A DNA stretch of 64,000 nt from Mycobacterium alsense (GTDB lineage: Bacteria; Actinomycetota; Actinomycetes; Mycobacteriales; Mycobacteriaceae), in assembly GCF_002086635.1 (NCBI RefSeq), contig NZ_MVHD01000014.1, forward strand, positions 1 through 64,000, given 5' to 3'. Shown in pieces: positions 1 to 9,140 of this stretch; positions within the stretch are counted from its first letter, which is position 1; every line of letters starts with the position of its first letter. A model generated the notes under the pieces. It ran no database searches, was not told the DNA's origin, and was given only the letters and a program-made list of their open reading frames with translations. A program made the position numbers and the translations under genes.

Positions 1-93
1 CCTGGGCGGCCTCCGGAAGCAGGCCCGTCCGACCGCCCCATGGTCTATAGCGACTGAGGCGCCGGCCGGGCCTGCTTCCGGAGGCCGCCCAGG
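1..93. repeat. 27-bp inverted repeat at window edge
   Basis: Bases 1-27 are the exact reverse complement of 67-93, with a 39-base loop; three more pairs follow after one mismatch. The right arm codes for the last residues of the membrane protein gene ending at 45, so the stem includes coding DNA. It could act as a terminator-like hairpin for that gene, although no T-run follows. It could also be a fold-back at a contig end, since the window starts exactly at the left arm. Confidence 0.75.
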
Positions 94-923
94 ACCGCGA
101 CCAGCACCCCCAACCCGATCAGCGCGGCCCCGGCGACCAGCGTCAGGGTGAGCCACTGGCGCAGGTCGGCCTCGGCGCGGGCGATCATCGCCTCGGCGAT
201 CTGGCGGACGTTCCCGGTGGTTCGGTTCAGCGCGTCGTCGACGTAGGGGCCGCCGGCCTCGATGCCGGCCCACCCCGCCGCGCCGACGAGCAGCGCCGAG
301 ACGCCGAGGCCCGTCAGGGCCTGGCCCCGGTGGCGGGAGGCCGCCACCGTCAGCAGCGCGAAGAGGCCGGTGAGGGCGGTCGCGCCGATGCTCACCCAGG
401 GGCTCCAGGCGGCCAGCCGGCTCAGCTGTCCCTGCCGCAGCGACCCGGACGTTGCGGGCATGGACACGGTGATCGGGACCGTCAGGTGGGCGGGCGGCGT
501 CACGTGGTGGCGGCTCAGCACCCGCCGAAACGCGTCGTCGTCGAGCATCGGGGCCACGTCGACCACCCACTGGTCGCCGCCGGCGCGCGGATCGGTGAAC
601 AGCCAGCCGTGCGCGACCCGGTTCACCCGGGCGAACAGCGGCGGGAACGACGGACCCGCCGTGAACGCGCTCGCGGCGTCGTGCACCTCGGCGCCGTCCA
701 CCGGGTAGCGGCCGCCGCCGCGCTCGGCGACGAGCGCCATCGCGCGGGTGCTCAGCTCGGACGCCATGGCCGACTGCAGGGCGGGGTCGGCGGCGGCCCG
801 CTGCGCCAGCGCGGCGTAACCGTCCTCGCCGACCACGTTCAGCTGCCCCCACACCGCGGGCACCGCCACGCCCAGCGCGATGGTGGTGGCCAGCCACAAC
901 GCCGCGGTCCCCGCGAATCGCAC
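45..923 (-). CDS. Conserved mycobacterial membrane protein
   Basis: Predicted integral membrane protein of 292 residues with no recognised domain. There is one hydrophobic helix at the N-terminus (about residues 5-28), a roughly 130-residue extracytoplasmic stretch, and three hydrophobic helices near the C-terminus. The longer open frame upstream is arginine-rich shadow sequence, so I start at GTG 923, two bases after the stop of the DinB gene. This suggests one minus-strand operon. In H37Rv I recall rskA-sigK next to Rv0443; this protein does not look like RskA. Its last codons lie in a 27-bp inverted repeat. Function unknown. Confidence 0.65.
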   Translation of the reverse strand: MRFAGTAALWLATTIALGVAVPAVWGQLNVVGEDGYAALAQRAAADPALQSAMASELSTRAMALVAERGGGRYPVDGAEVHDAASAFTAGPSFPPLFARVNRVAHGWLFTDPRAGGDQWVVDVAPMLDDDAFRRVLSRHHVTPPAHLTVPITVSMPATSGSLRQGQLSRLAAWSPWVSIGATALTGLFALLTVAASRHRGQALTGLGVSALLVGAAGWAGIEAGGPYVDDALNRTTGNVRQIAEAMIARAEADLRQWLTLTLVAGAALIGLGVLVAVLGGLRKQARPAPQSL

Positions 924-925
924 GC

Positions 926-1444
926 CTAGAACCTGCTGAATCCCCGCACGTAGGCGGCCTGGCCGAGGTGCTGGGCGCAGTCGTCGATGATGCTGACCAG
1001 CCGCGCGCTGGCCGTCACGGGCGGGTCCCAGTTGGTGTCGACGACGCGCGCCAGCTCTGCGGCGGTGACGCCGGCGACGTACTCGAGGGTCAGCTCGTGC
1101 ACGGCGTGGTAGTAGCCCGACAGCAGCCCCGCGGGCGCCCTGACCTTCGCGACCTCGTCGGGGCCGTGGCCGTAGCCGGTGTCGTTGCGCGGCAGGTCCA
1201 ACCCGAACCGGTCCACCCAGCCGTCGCGGATCCACACCTGCTCGACCCCGGCCACGTCGGCCAGCTGGATGTCCTGCACCCGCGCGCTGTGCCAGATCAG
1301 CCAGGCGATGCTGTTGGTGTTGGGGGTCGGGCGGTAGCTCGCGGTCTGGTCGGACAGCCCGTCGGTGAGCTCGTCGACGTGCTCGATCAGCCGGGTGAAG
1401 GCGTCGCGAAGCAGCTCCCGGGCCGCAGCATCAGATTCAGCCAT
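926..1444 (-). CDS. DinB/DUF664 family protein (Rv0443-like)
   Basis: Small protein of 172 residues with the four-helix DinB fold, a superfamily that includes mycothiol-dependent enzymes. Family landmarks are the WLIWH segment near residue 50 and a late DDCAQHLGQAAYVRG helix, whose histidines would be candidate metal ligands. Its position next to the PPE gene matches Rv0443 of M. tuberculosis. The ATG is preceded by TAGCTT and six bases, so the transcript may be leaderless; that promoter would lie inside the remnant of a VOC gene. Substrate unknown. Confidence 0.8.
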   Translation of the reverse strand: MAESDAAARELLRDAFTRLIEHVDELTDGLSDQTASYRPTPNTNSIAWLIWHSARVQDIQLADVAGVEQVWIRDGWVDRFGLDLPRNDTGYGHGPDEVAKVRAPAGLLSGYYHAVHELTLEYVAGVTAAELARVVDTNWDPPVTASARLVSIIDDCAQHLGQAAYVRGFSRF

Positions 1445-1620
1445 GGTGCAAAGCTACCGCCCCGTGAAAGACGGCTTCGGCGTTGTTGCCGTCGGGATCG
1501 CGGACGAACGCACCGACATACCCGGGGTGGCACTCGGGCCGCAGCCGCGGTGCGTGCAACGATTCGGCGCCCAGCCCCACGTCGGCGCAGCGATTCCGAT
1601 GCGGCCGATCACGGAAGAGA
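1437..1620 (-). pseudogene. C-terminal remnant of a VOC/glyoxalase gene
   Basis: A minus-strand frame here reads HPGYVGAFVRDPDGNNAEAV, which is typical of the last strand of vicinal-oxygen-chelate (glyoxalase/bleomycin resistance) proteins. The frame ends at a TGA at 1437-1439, overlapping the DinB start. Upstream the frame hits a stop near 1665 and has no plausible start, so only about 45 recognisable codons remain. I infer that the 5' part was lost when the amidohydrolase gene or its promoter was placed next to it. Confidence 0.6.
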
Positions 1621-1659
1621 TCCTGGCACGACCCACCGGCGCGGTCGTAGATTATTTAG

Positions 1660-3411
1660 ATGACCTACGACCTCATCATCCGCAATGGCACCATCGTCGA
1701 CGGGCTGGGGGGCGAGCCGTTCGTCGGGGACGTGGCGGTCCGGGACGGGGTCATCGAAAGTGTCGGGCCGGACGGTGCGCTCGGCGGCGCCACCGCGCGA
1801 CGCGAGATCGACGCCACCGGGCTGCTGGTCACGCCCGGGTTCGTCGACCTGCACACCCACTACGACGGCCAGTCCATCTGGTCGGAGCGGCTGACGCCGT
1901 CGTCGGCGCACGGGGTGACCACGGTCGTGATGGGCAACTGCGGGGTCGGCTTCGCGCCGTGCCGCCAGGCCGACCACGACGTGCTGGTCGACGTGATGGC
2001 CGGGGTCGAGGACATCCCCGGCGTCGTCATGACCGACGGGCTGCCCTGGACCTGGGAAACCTTCCCCGAATACCTCGACGCGCTGGACGCCGGCAAGCGT
2101 GACATCGACGTGGCCGCCTACCTGCCGCACTCCCCGCTGCGGGTCTACGTGATGGGTCAGCGCGGCGCCGACCGCGAGCCGGCCACCGCCGAGGACCTCG
2201 CGAAGATGCGGGCGCTGGCCAAGGAGGCGATCGAGGCCGGCGCGCTGGGTTTCGCGTCGTCGCGGCTGACGATCCACAAGACCGAAAGCGGCTCGCCCAT
2301 CCCCAGCTACGACGCCGCGCGCGAGGAGATCGAGCAGATCGCCCGCGGCGTCGTCGACGCCGGCGGCGGCCTGCTCCAGTTCGTGCCCGACATCCCGTCC
2401 GGCGGCTACCAGCCGGTGCTGCAGACGGTGTTCGACGTCGCCGAGGAGGTCGGGCTGCCGGTCACGTTCACCCTGGTCGTCGCGAACGCCGGGGACCCGA
2501 CCTGGCCGGACGCCATCACCATGGTGGAAAAGGCGAACAGTGCCGCCGGTGGCGACGACGTCCGCGTCACGGCGCAGCTGCTGCCCCGCCCGATCGGGCT
2601 GATCATCGGCCTGCAGCTGAGCGCCAACCCGTTCGTGCTCTACCCCAGCTACCGCGAGATCGCCCAGTTGCCGCTGGCCGAACGGGTGGCCGAGATGCGC
2701 AAACCGGAGGTCCGCGCCCGGATCCTCGCCGACAAGCCCGGGGTCGGGCACCCGATCCTGTACGTGGCGCAGATGTGGGACTGGATCTTCCCGCTCGGCG
2801 ACGACCCCGACTACGAGCCCGACCCGTCGACCAGCATCGGCGCCCGCGCCCGCGCCCGCGGCGTGGACCCGATGGAGGAGGCCTACGACCGGCTGCTCGA
2901 CGACGACGGCCGCGCCATGCTGTTGGTCGCGACCAGCAACCTGCAGGGCAACTCGCTGGACACCGTCGGGGAGCTGCTGCACCGCGACGACGTGGTGCTC
3001 GGGCTCGGTGACGGCGGCGCCCACTACGGCATGATCTGCGACGCCAGCTACTCGACGTACTTCCTGGCCCATTGGGCGCGCGACCGCAAATCAGGGCGGT
3101 TCACCGTGCCGGAGGCCGTCCGCGAACTCACGTCGGTGCCGGCCCGGGTGGCCGGGCTGGGCGACCGGGGACGCGTCGCGGTCGGCTACAAGGCCGACCT
3201 CAACGTCATCGACCACGCCGGCCTGCGGCTGCACAAGCCGGTGATCACCTACGATCTTCCGGCCGGCGGCCGGCGCCTGGACCAGACGGCCGACGGCTAC
3301 GTCGCGACGATCGTGTCGGGCCAAATAATCGCTGAAAATGGCGTTCCCACGGATGCTCGGCCCGGAAAGTTGGTCCGCGGGCGAAAGCCCGCCCCGGTAC
3401 CTGCTCGATAA
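1660..3411 (+). CDS. Amidohydrolase family 3 / N-acyl-D-amino-acid deacylase-like protein
   Basis: Putative metal-dependent hydrolase of 583 residues (D-aminoacylase-like, COG3653 type). It starts with the usual small beta domain (YDLIIRNGTIVDG). The metal motif GFVDLHTHYDGQ lies near residue 65, followed by MGNCGVGFAPC, which holds the family's metal-binding Cys, and GLGDGGAHYG near 450 with the catalytic Asp. The histidine expected in the middle of true D-aminoacylases is not evident (the segment reads LLQFVPDIPSGG), so the substrate may differ. ATG 1660 lies six bases after TAGATT, which suggests a leaderless transcript. I recall no equivalent at this place in H37Rv. Confidence 0.8.
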   Translation: MTYDLIIRNGTIVDGLGGEPFVGDVAVRDGVIESVGPDGALGGATARREIDATGLLVTPGFVDLHTHYDGQSIWSERLTPSSAHGVTTVVMGNCGVGFAPCRQADHDVLVDVMAGVEDIPGVVMTDGLPWTWETFPEYLDALDAGKRDIDVAAYLPHSPLRVYVMGQRGADREPATAEDLAKMRALAKEAIEAGALGFASSRLTIHKTESGSPIPSYDAAREEIEQIARGVVDAGGGLLQFVPDIPSGGYQPVLQTVFDVAEEVGLPVTFTLVVANAGDPTWPDAITMVEKANSAAGGDDVRVTAQLLPRPIGLIIGLQLSANPFVLYPSYREIAQLPLAERVAEMRKPEVRARILADKPGVGHPILYVAQMWDWIFPLGDDPDYEPDPSTSIGARARARGVDPMEEAYDRLLDDDGRAMLLVATSNLQGNSLDTVGELLHRDDVVLGLGDGGAHYGMICDASYSTYFLAHWARDRKSGRFTVPEAVRELTSVPARVAGLGDRGRVAVGYKADLNVIDHAGLRLHKPVITYDLPAGGRRLDQTADGYVATIVSGQIIAENGVPTDARPGKLVRGRKPAPVPAR

Positions 3412-3449
3412 CGCCACGAAGGGCCCCCTTTCCCGGTTAAGTTGGGTCA

Positions 3450-4877
3450 GTGACGAGCCCGCATTTTGCGTGGTTGCCGCCAGAAATCAACTCGGCACTA
3501 ATCTTCGCCGGTCCCGGGGCGGCGCCGTTACTTGCTGCGGCCGAAGCATGGGACGGGCTGGCCGAGGACCTGGCGTCGTCGGCGTCGTCGTTCTTCTCGG
3601 TGACGTCGGATCTGGCAAACGGGTCGTGGCAGGGCGCGTCGGCGGCGGCGATGATGAGCGTCGCGACCCAGTACGTGAGCTGGCTCAGCGCGGCCGCCGC
3701 GCAGGCCGAGGCGGCGGCCGGCCAGGCCGCGGCCATCGCGGCGGCGTTCGAGACGGCGGTGGCGGCCACCGTGCAGCCCGCGGTGGTGGCGGCGAACCGC
3801 GCCCTGGTGCAGGCGTTGGCGTCCACCAACTGGTTCGGTTTCAACGTCCCGGCGATCATGGACACCGAGGCCGCCTACGAACAGATGTGGGCCGCGGACG
3901 TCGCGGCGATGTTCGGCTACCACGCCGACGCGTCGAGCGCCGCCGCGCAGTTGGCACCCTGGCAACAGGTTTTGCAGAAATTGGGCATCACATTCAAGGA
4001 CGGCCAACTCAACCTCAGCTTCCCCGGGACCTCCGGGGGGAATTCAAACCTCGGTTACGGCAACAGCGGCGGGCAAAACCTCGGCTCCGGAAACTCGGGG
4101 AGCAACAACATCGGCTGGGGCAACCTGGGCAGCGGAAACATCGGCTTCGGCAACACCGGGAACAATGACTTCGGCATCGGCCTGACCGGTAATAACCAGT
4201 TCGGCTTCGGTGGTTTCAATTCGGGCACCGGCAACATCGGTTTGTTCAATTCCGGTAACAACAACATCGGTTTCTTCAACTCCGGAAACGGCAACTTCGG
4301 CATCGGGAACTCGGGGAATTACAACACCGGCTTCTTGAATTCCGGGTCGATAAACACGGGATTCTTCAACAATGGCGCCGGCAACACCGGCTTCTTCCAG
4401 GACAACGCGCTGACGGGCCCGGGCAGCGCGGAGTCCATGGTCAACTCGAGCCACTACGTCACCGGCGGGGTCGGCGCGGCCAACCTGAGCTCGAGCCTGC
4501 TGAACTCCGTCAACGCGTCGACCGGCGCCCTGACCCCGGCCGCGGCGAGTTCGGGCCTGCTCAACCCGGGCGCCGCCGCCTTCAGCGGTCCGCCCGACGC
4601 GAGCGCCGTCGCGGCCGGCGGCGGATCGGGCCACGCGGGTTCGGGCGTCAGCGCGGCGGGCGGGCCGACCCCGACCCCGCCCGCGCTGCGGACCACGACG
4701 GCGGCCCCGTCGGGCTTCTTCACCGCCGGCGGCGCCGCCGCGGGCGACCCCGGCTTCCGCGGCGCGGCGGCCAGCACGCGGGAACCGGCCATACCCAACT
4801 CGGGCTTCTTCAACAAGCCCGACCGCGCCCCCGACGCGCCCGAGCCGGGCATCAGGCTGCCGGACATGCCCGAGTAG
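3450..4877 (+). CDS. PPE-MPTR family protein (PPE10-like, Rv0442c)
   Basis: PPE protein of 475 residues, probably exported by an ESX-5-type secretion system together with a PE partner. The PPE domain is residues 1-175, beginning MTSPHFAWLPPEIN, with the SxxPPE-like start and a W-x-G turn (SWQGAS). Residues 190-315 are MPTR repeats of the NxGxGN type, and the tail is Pro/Ala/Gly-rich. The N-terminus matches PPE10 (Rv0442c), which sits at the same place in H37Rv. GTG 3450 follows TAAGTT by six bases, so leaderless expression is likely. No PE gene is adjacent. Repeat-rich proteins of this kind vary in length between strains. Confidence 0.9.
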   Translation: MTSPHFAWLPPEINSALIFAGPGAAPLLAAAEAWDGLAEDLASSASSFFSVTSDLANGSWQGASAAAMMSVATQYVSWLSAAAAQAEAAAGQAAAIAAAFETAVAATVQPAVVAANRALVQALASTNWFGFNVPAIMDTEAAYEQMWAADVAAMFGYHADASSAAAQLAPWQQVLQKLGITFKDGQLNLSFPGTSGGNSNLGYGNSGGQNLGSGNSGSNNIGWGNLGSGNIGFGNTGNNDFGIGLTGNNQFGFGGFNSGTGNIGLFNSGNNNIGFFNSGNGNFGIGNSGNYNTGFLNSGSINTGFFNNGAGNTGFFQDNALTGPGSAESMVNSSHYVTGGVGAANLSSSLLNSVNASTGALTPAAASSGLLNPGAAAFSGPPDASAVAAGGGSGHAGSGVSAAGGPTPTPPALRTTTAAPSGFFTAGGAAAGDPGFRGAAASTREPAIPNSGFFNKPDRAPDAPEPGIRLPDMPE

Positions 4878-4907
4878 CTCCCCGCCCGTCGGGCCTATTC
4901 TCGAATC

Positions 4908-5309
4908 ATGCGCACGAAGAAGAGGGTGGACTTCGAGCGGCTGGCCGCGGCCCTCGCCGACTTCCCGTTCGCGTACCTGATCACCGTCGACGACGGCTAC
5001 CGCGTGCACACCGTGACGGTGGAACCGACGCTGCGCGAGGCGACCCTGGACGTCGGGCTCATCGGCGGACGCACTCGGCAGAACCTGGCCCGGCGCCGCG
5101 ACGTCACCCTGCTGTGGCCGCCGACCGAGCCCGGCGGCTACTCGCTGATCGTCGACGGCAGTGCCGAGGTGACGAACGGAGACGACGAGACCGCCCGCCT
5201 GGGGGTCCTGCCCACCCGGGCGCTCCTGCACCGCGAAGCCGACGCCGACTCCCCCGGCGCCGCCAAGGGTTGCCTGCACGACTGCGTGGTGTTCTCGCTG
5301 CCCGCGTGA
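4908..5309 (+). CDS. Conserved hypothetical protein (Rv0441c-like)
   Basis: Protein of 133 residues with an [20 protein letters not shown] opening. This resembles the split-barrel fold of pyridoxamine-phosphate-oxidase/F420-binding proteins, although key FMN-binding residues cannot be named. Position between PPE10 and groEL2 matches Rv0441c. The ATG lies six bases after TATTCT, indicating a probable leaderless mRNA. The next gene begins 18 bases downstream on the same strand. The biochemical role is unknown. Confidence 0.7.
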   Translation: MRTKKRVDFERLAAALADFPFAYLITVDDGYRVHTVTVEPTLREATLDVGLIGGRTRQNLARRRDVTLLWPPTEPGGYSLIVDGSAEVTNGDDETARLGVLPTRALLHREADADSPGAAKGCLHDCVVFSLPA

Positions 5310-5327
5310 GGCCGTACAGTCTCATCC

Positions 5328-5888
5328 GTGAGCCGCGTCGCACCGCTCGCTCCGCCGTGGAGCTCAGAAGATGCCGCGGCCATCAACAGCTGGGGTCACC
5401 CGGATCGCACCTACGAGCCGCTGCTTCTGGTCCGTTGCCTGCAGCGGCATCCGGCGCTGGCCAGCCGGCTGCGCAAACTCGGTGAATCCCTTTACGTCGC
5501 AGCGCTTTTGCCGCCGCGGACGCGCACGATCGCGATCCTGCGCACCTGTGCGCTGCTGCGCTGCGAGTACGAGTGGGGCGGGCAGGCCGCGTTCTGGGGT
5601 CCGATCGCGGGCGTCAGCGACGACGAGTGCGACGCGCTGGTGTTGGGCGGCCCCGACGACCCGCGCTGGAGCCCCGACGAGCGGGCCCTGATCGCCGCGG
5701 TCGACGAGCTGGAGCGCGCCGGCTCGTGGTCGGAGGCGACCTGGGCGTCGCTGGGGGCCTTCCTCTCCGACGAGCAGCGGATCGAGCTGCTCACCGCCGT
5801 CGGCTGGTACCGCACCATCGCCACGCTGTGCAACGCGCTCGCGCTCGGCTTGGAGGGCTGGATGCGGCGGTGGCCCTCAGGTCGCTGA
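5328..5888 (+). CDS. Carboxymuconolactone decarboxylase (AhpD-like) family protein
   Basis: Protein of 186 residues resembling the CMD/AhpD family. The helix RTRTIAILRTCALLRCEYEWGGQ occupies the place of the usual ExxxxxxxxxxxxCxYCxxxH active site, but only one of the two AhpD cysteines is followed by a polar core (CEYEWGG). Peroxidase-type chemistry is therefore uncertain. GTG 5328 is seven bases after TACAGT. The 3' end overlaps the convergent SDR gene by 12 bases. I recall no counterpart here in H37Rv. Confidence 0.7.
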   Translation: MSRVAPLAPPWSSEDAAAINSWGHPDRTYEPLLLVRCLQRHPALASRLRKLGESLYVAALLPPRTRTIAILRTCALLRCEYEWGGQAAFWGPIAGVSDDECDALVLGGPDDPRWSPDERALIAAVDELERAGSWSEATWASLGAFLSDEQRIELLTAVGWYRTIATLCNALALGLEGWMRRWPSGR

Positions 5889-6710
5889 CGCCGAGCGATC
5901 CCGTTTGAGGCCGGGGTGCTGGCTTCTCAGCAGCGGCAGCAGCAGCCGTCGCGGCATGAACTGGAACAGCCTCGTGCTGAGGCGGCTCGGCAGCCCGGCG
6001 ATCACCGTTCCGCGGTCGTGTTCGAGCGCGTCGACCCCGATGCGCGCGACCTCGCGCGAGGGCTTCCACATGAACTTCGGGAACGCGTCGGCAAACTCCC
6101 GCTCGTCCATGCCGGCCTTCACCAGGAACTCGGTGCGCACCGGCCCGGGGCACAGCAGCGCCACGGTCACCCCGGTGCCGGCGAGCTCGGCGCGCACGCC
6201 CTGGGTGTAGGTGTTCACGAACGCCTTGGTGGCGGAGTAGCCGGCCTGCCCCGGGAAGGGGTGGTAGCCCGCGGTGGAGCCGACGTTGAGGATCGCGCCG
6301 CGGCCGCGCGGGACCATCCGCTGGACGGCGCGGGTGGTCAGGTCGATGACCGCCTCGACGTTGACCCGGACCTGGGCGATCTCGTCCCCGACGGGTGTTT
6401 TGGTCACCGATCCGATGGTGCCGAGGCCGGCGTTGTTGACGAGGATGTCGGCGGTCAGGCCGCGGCGCTCGACCTCATCGAGCAGCCCGGCGCGGGCTGC
6501 CGCGTCCGCGACGTCGCAGGCGATCACCTGGACCTTCGAGCCGCGGCCCGCCAGTTCGTCGGCCAGTTCGCGCAGCCGGTCCTCGCGGCGCGCGACGAGC
6601 GTGACGCCGTGACCGCGGGCGGCGAGCTCGCGGGCGATGTCGGCGCCGATGCCCGACGACGCCCCGGTGACGACGGCGGTGCCGGTGGGTGAGGGAGTCG
6701 GAAGAGCCAC
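5877..6710 (-). CDS. Short-chain dehydrogenase/reductase
   Basis: Classical SDR of 277 residues. The NAD(P)-binding motif TGASSGIG is near residue 16, NNAG near 90, and the catalytic pair YxxxK appears as YSATK near 155 with a preceding GS(T) serine. The sequence ARREDRL after the Rossmann loop suggests NADP preference (Arg following beta-2). The start is GTG 6710, seven bases after TACGTT on the minus strand, so possibly leaderless. It ends inside the convergent CMD gene. Substrate unknown; the C-terminal MPRRLLLPLLR tail is common in mycobacterial SDRs. Confidence 0.85.
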   Translation of the reverse strand: MALPTPSPTGTAVVTGASSGIGADIARELAARGHGVTLVARREDRLRELADELAGRGSKVQVIACDVADAAARAGLLDEVERRGLTADILVNNAGLGTIGSVTKTPVGDEIAQVRVNVEAVIDLTTRAVQRMVPRGRGAILNVGSTAGYHPFPGQAGYSATKAFVNTYTQGVRAELAGTGVTVALLCPGPVRTEFLVKAGMDEREFADAFPKFMWKPSREVARIGVDALEHDRGTVIAGLPSRLSTRLFQFMPRRLLLPLLRSQHPGLKRDRSASAT

Positions 6711-6733
6711 GCGGTTAAACGTACAGGCGCGAA

Positions 6734-6764
6734 AAAGCCCGGTCCCCGCACGGGACCGGGCTTT
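6734..6764 (-). terminator. Rho-independent terminator of groEL2
   Basis: A perfect 13-bp stem (6734-6746 with 6752-6764) with a five-base loop, followed on the minus strand by a run of five T. It lies 32 bases downstream of the groEL2 stop. The stem also begins with AAA and ends with TTT, so it could weakly work in both directions, separating groEL2 from the SDR gene downstream. Confidence 0.85.
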
Positions 6765-6795
6765 CTCGGTGCTTGGACCTTTTCGGCTCCTGGAC

Positions 6796-8481
<1,686 letters not shown>

Positions 8482-8544
8482 TTACTTACGCTGGCCGGGC
8501 GCAGTGCCCGCGACGGACGACCAGGCTGGTCTCACCGTCCCGAC

Positions 8545-8571
8545 CTAGCACTCGCCGGTCGCGAGTGCCAA
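8545..8571. promoter_or_regulatory. CIRCE element 1 (HrcA operator)
   Basis: Inverted repeat CTAGCACTC - nine bases - GAGTGCCAA, close to the CIRCE consensus TTAGCACTC-N9-GAGTGCTAA. It lies about 125 bases upstream of the groEL2 start. HrcA binds CIRCE and represses chaperonin genes until heat or unfolded protein titrates GroEL. Confidence 0.9.
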
Positions 8572-8579
8572 CGTCATTA

Positions 8580-8606
8580 TTAGCACTCGCCTATGCCGAG
8601 TGCAAG
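8580..8606. promoter_or_regulatory. CIRCE element 2 (HrcA operator)
   Basis: Second CIRCE copy: TTAGCACTC - nine bases - GAGTGCAAG, starting nine bases after the first. It is about 40 bases from the start of the divergent cupin gene, so HrcA bound here could also affect that gene. Confidence 0.9.
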
Positions 8607-8644
8607 GACGGGCCGGCGGCCCGGGGCGGGGCCACACTGGAACC

Positions 8645-9139
8645 ATGTCCCTCGCCGTTCCGCCCTACCCGCCGCCCCGCTACACCAAGGACGAGCCGGA
8701 AGTCAGCGCCTGGCTCAAGCGCGCCGACCAACCCCCCGACTACGAAACGTCCGCCACCAGGTACCACTACCTGGCCAATCAGCGGGCCACCGGCGGTGAC
8801 TACGGCCTGTACCGGGTCGACATCGCCCCGGCGGGCGGCGGGCCCGGACCGCACTTTCACCGCGCCATGTCCGAGGCCTTCTTCGTCCTGTCCGGGACGA
8901 TGAGGCTCTACGACGGCACCGCGTGGGCCGACGGCCACCCGGGTGACTTCCTCTATGTGCCGCCCGGCGGGATCCACGGCTTCCGCAACGAGGCCGACGA
9001 GCCGGCGTCGATCCTGATGCTGTTCGCGCCCGGCGCGCCCCGGGAGGCCTACTTCGAGGGCCTGGCGGCGCTGGCCGACATGCCCGACGACGAGCGCCGG
9101 GAGTGGTTCGTCCACCACGACAACTACTGGATCCAGTAG
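8645..9139 (+). CDS. Cupin-domain protein
   Basis: Small beta-barrel protein of 164 residues. The first cupin motif is visible as GPGPHFHRAMSEAFFVLSG (residues about 67-85; H, H and E as metal ligands) and the second as PGDFLYVPPGGIHGFRN (H near 115). It resembles quercetin-2,3-dioxygenase-like single-domain cupins; the reaction is unknown. ATG 8645 follows CACACT by six bases (possible leaderless start). It is divergent from groEL2 with CIRCE 2 close by. Its stop lies in an 18-bp palindrome shared with the convergent monooxygenase gene. Confidence 0.85.
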   Translation: MSLAVPPYPPPRYTKDEPEVSAWLKRADQPPDYETSATRYHYLANQRATGGDYGLYRVDIAPAGGGPGPHFHRAMSEAFFVLSGTMRLYDGTAWADGHPGDFLYVPPGGIHGFRNEADEPASILMLFAPGAPREAYFEGLAALADMPDDERREWFVHHDNYWIQ

Positions 9140-9140
9140 T
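9123..9140. repeat. 18-bp perfect palindrome holding two stop codons
   Basis: ACTACTGGATCCAGTAGT reads the same on both strands. The cupin gene ends in it with Tyr-Trp-Ile-Gln-stop, and the convergent monooxygenase gene ends in it with the same four residues and a stop. The two coding regions overlap by 16 bases. Confidence 0.95.

Noticed and set aside
3990..4400. Repetitive DNA in the PPE gene considered as a CRISPR-like array
   Set aside because: It is the MPTR coding repeat; no direct repeats with unique spacers and no cas genes.
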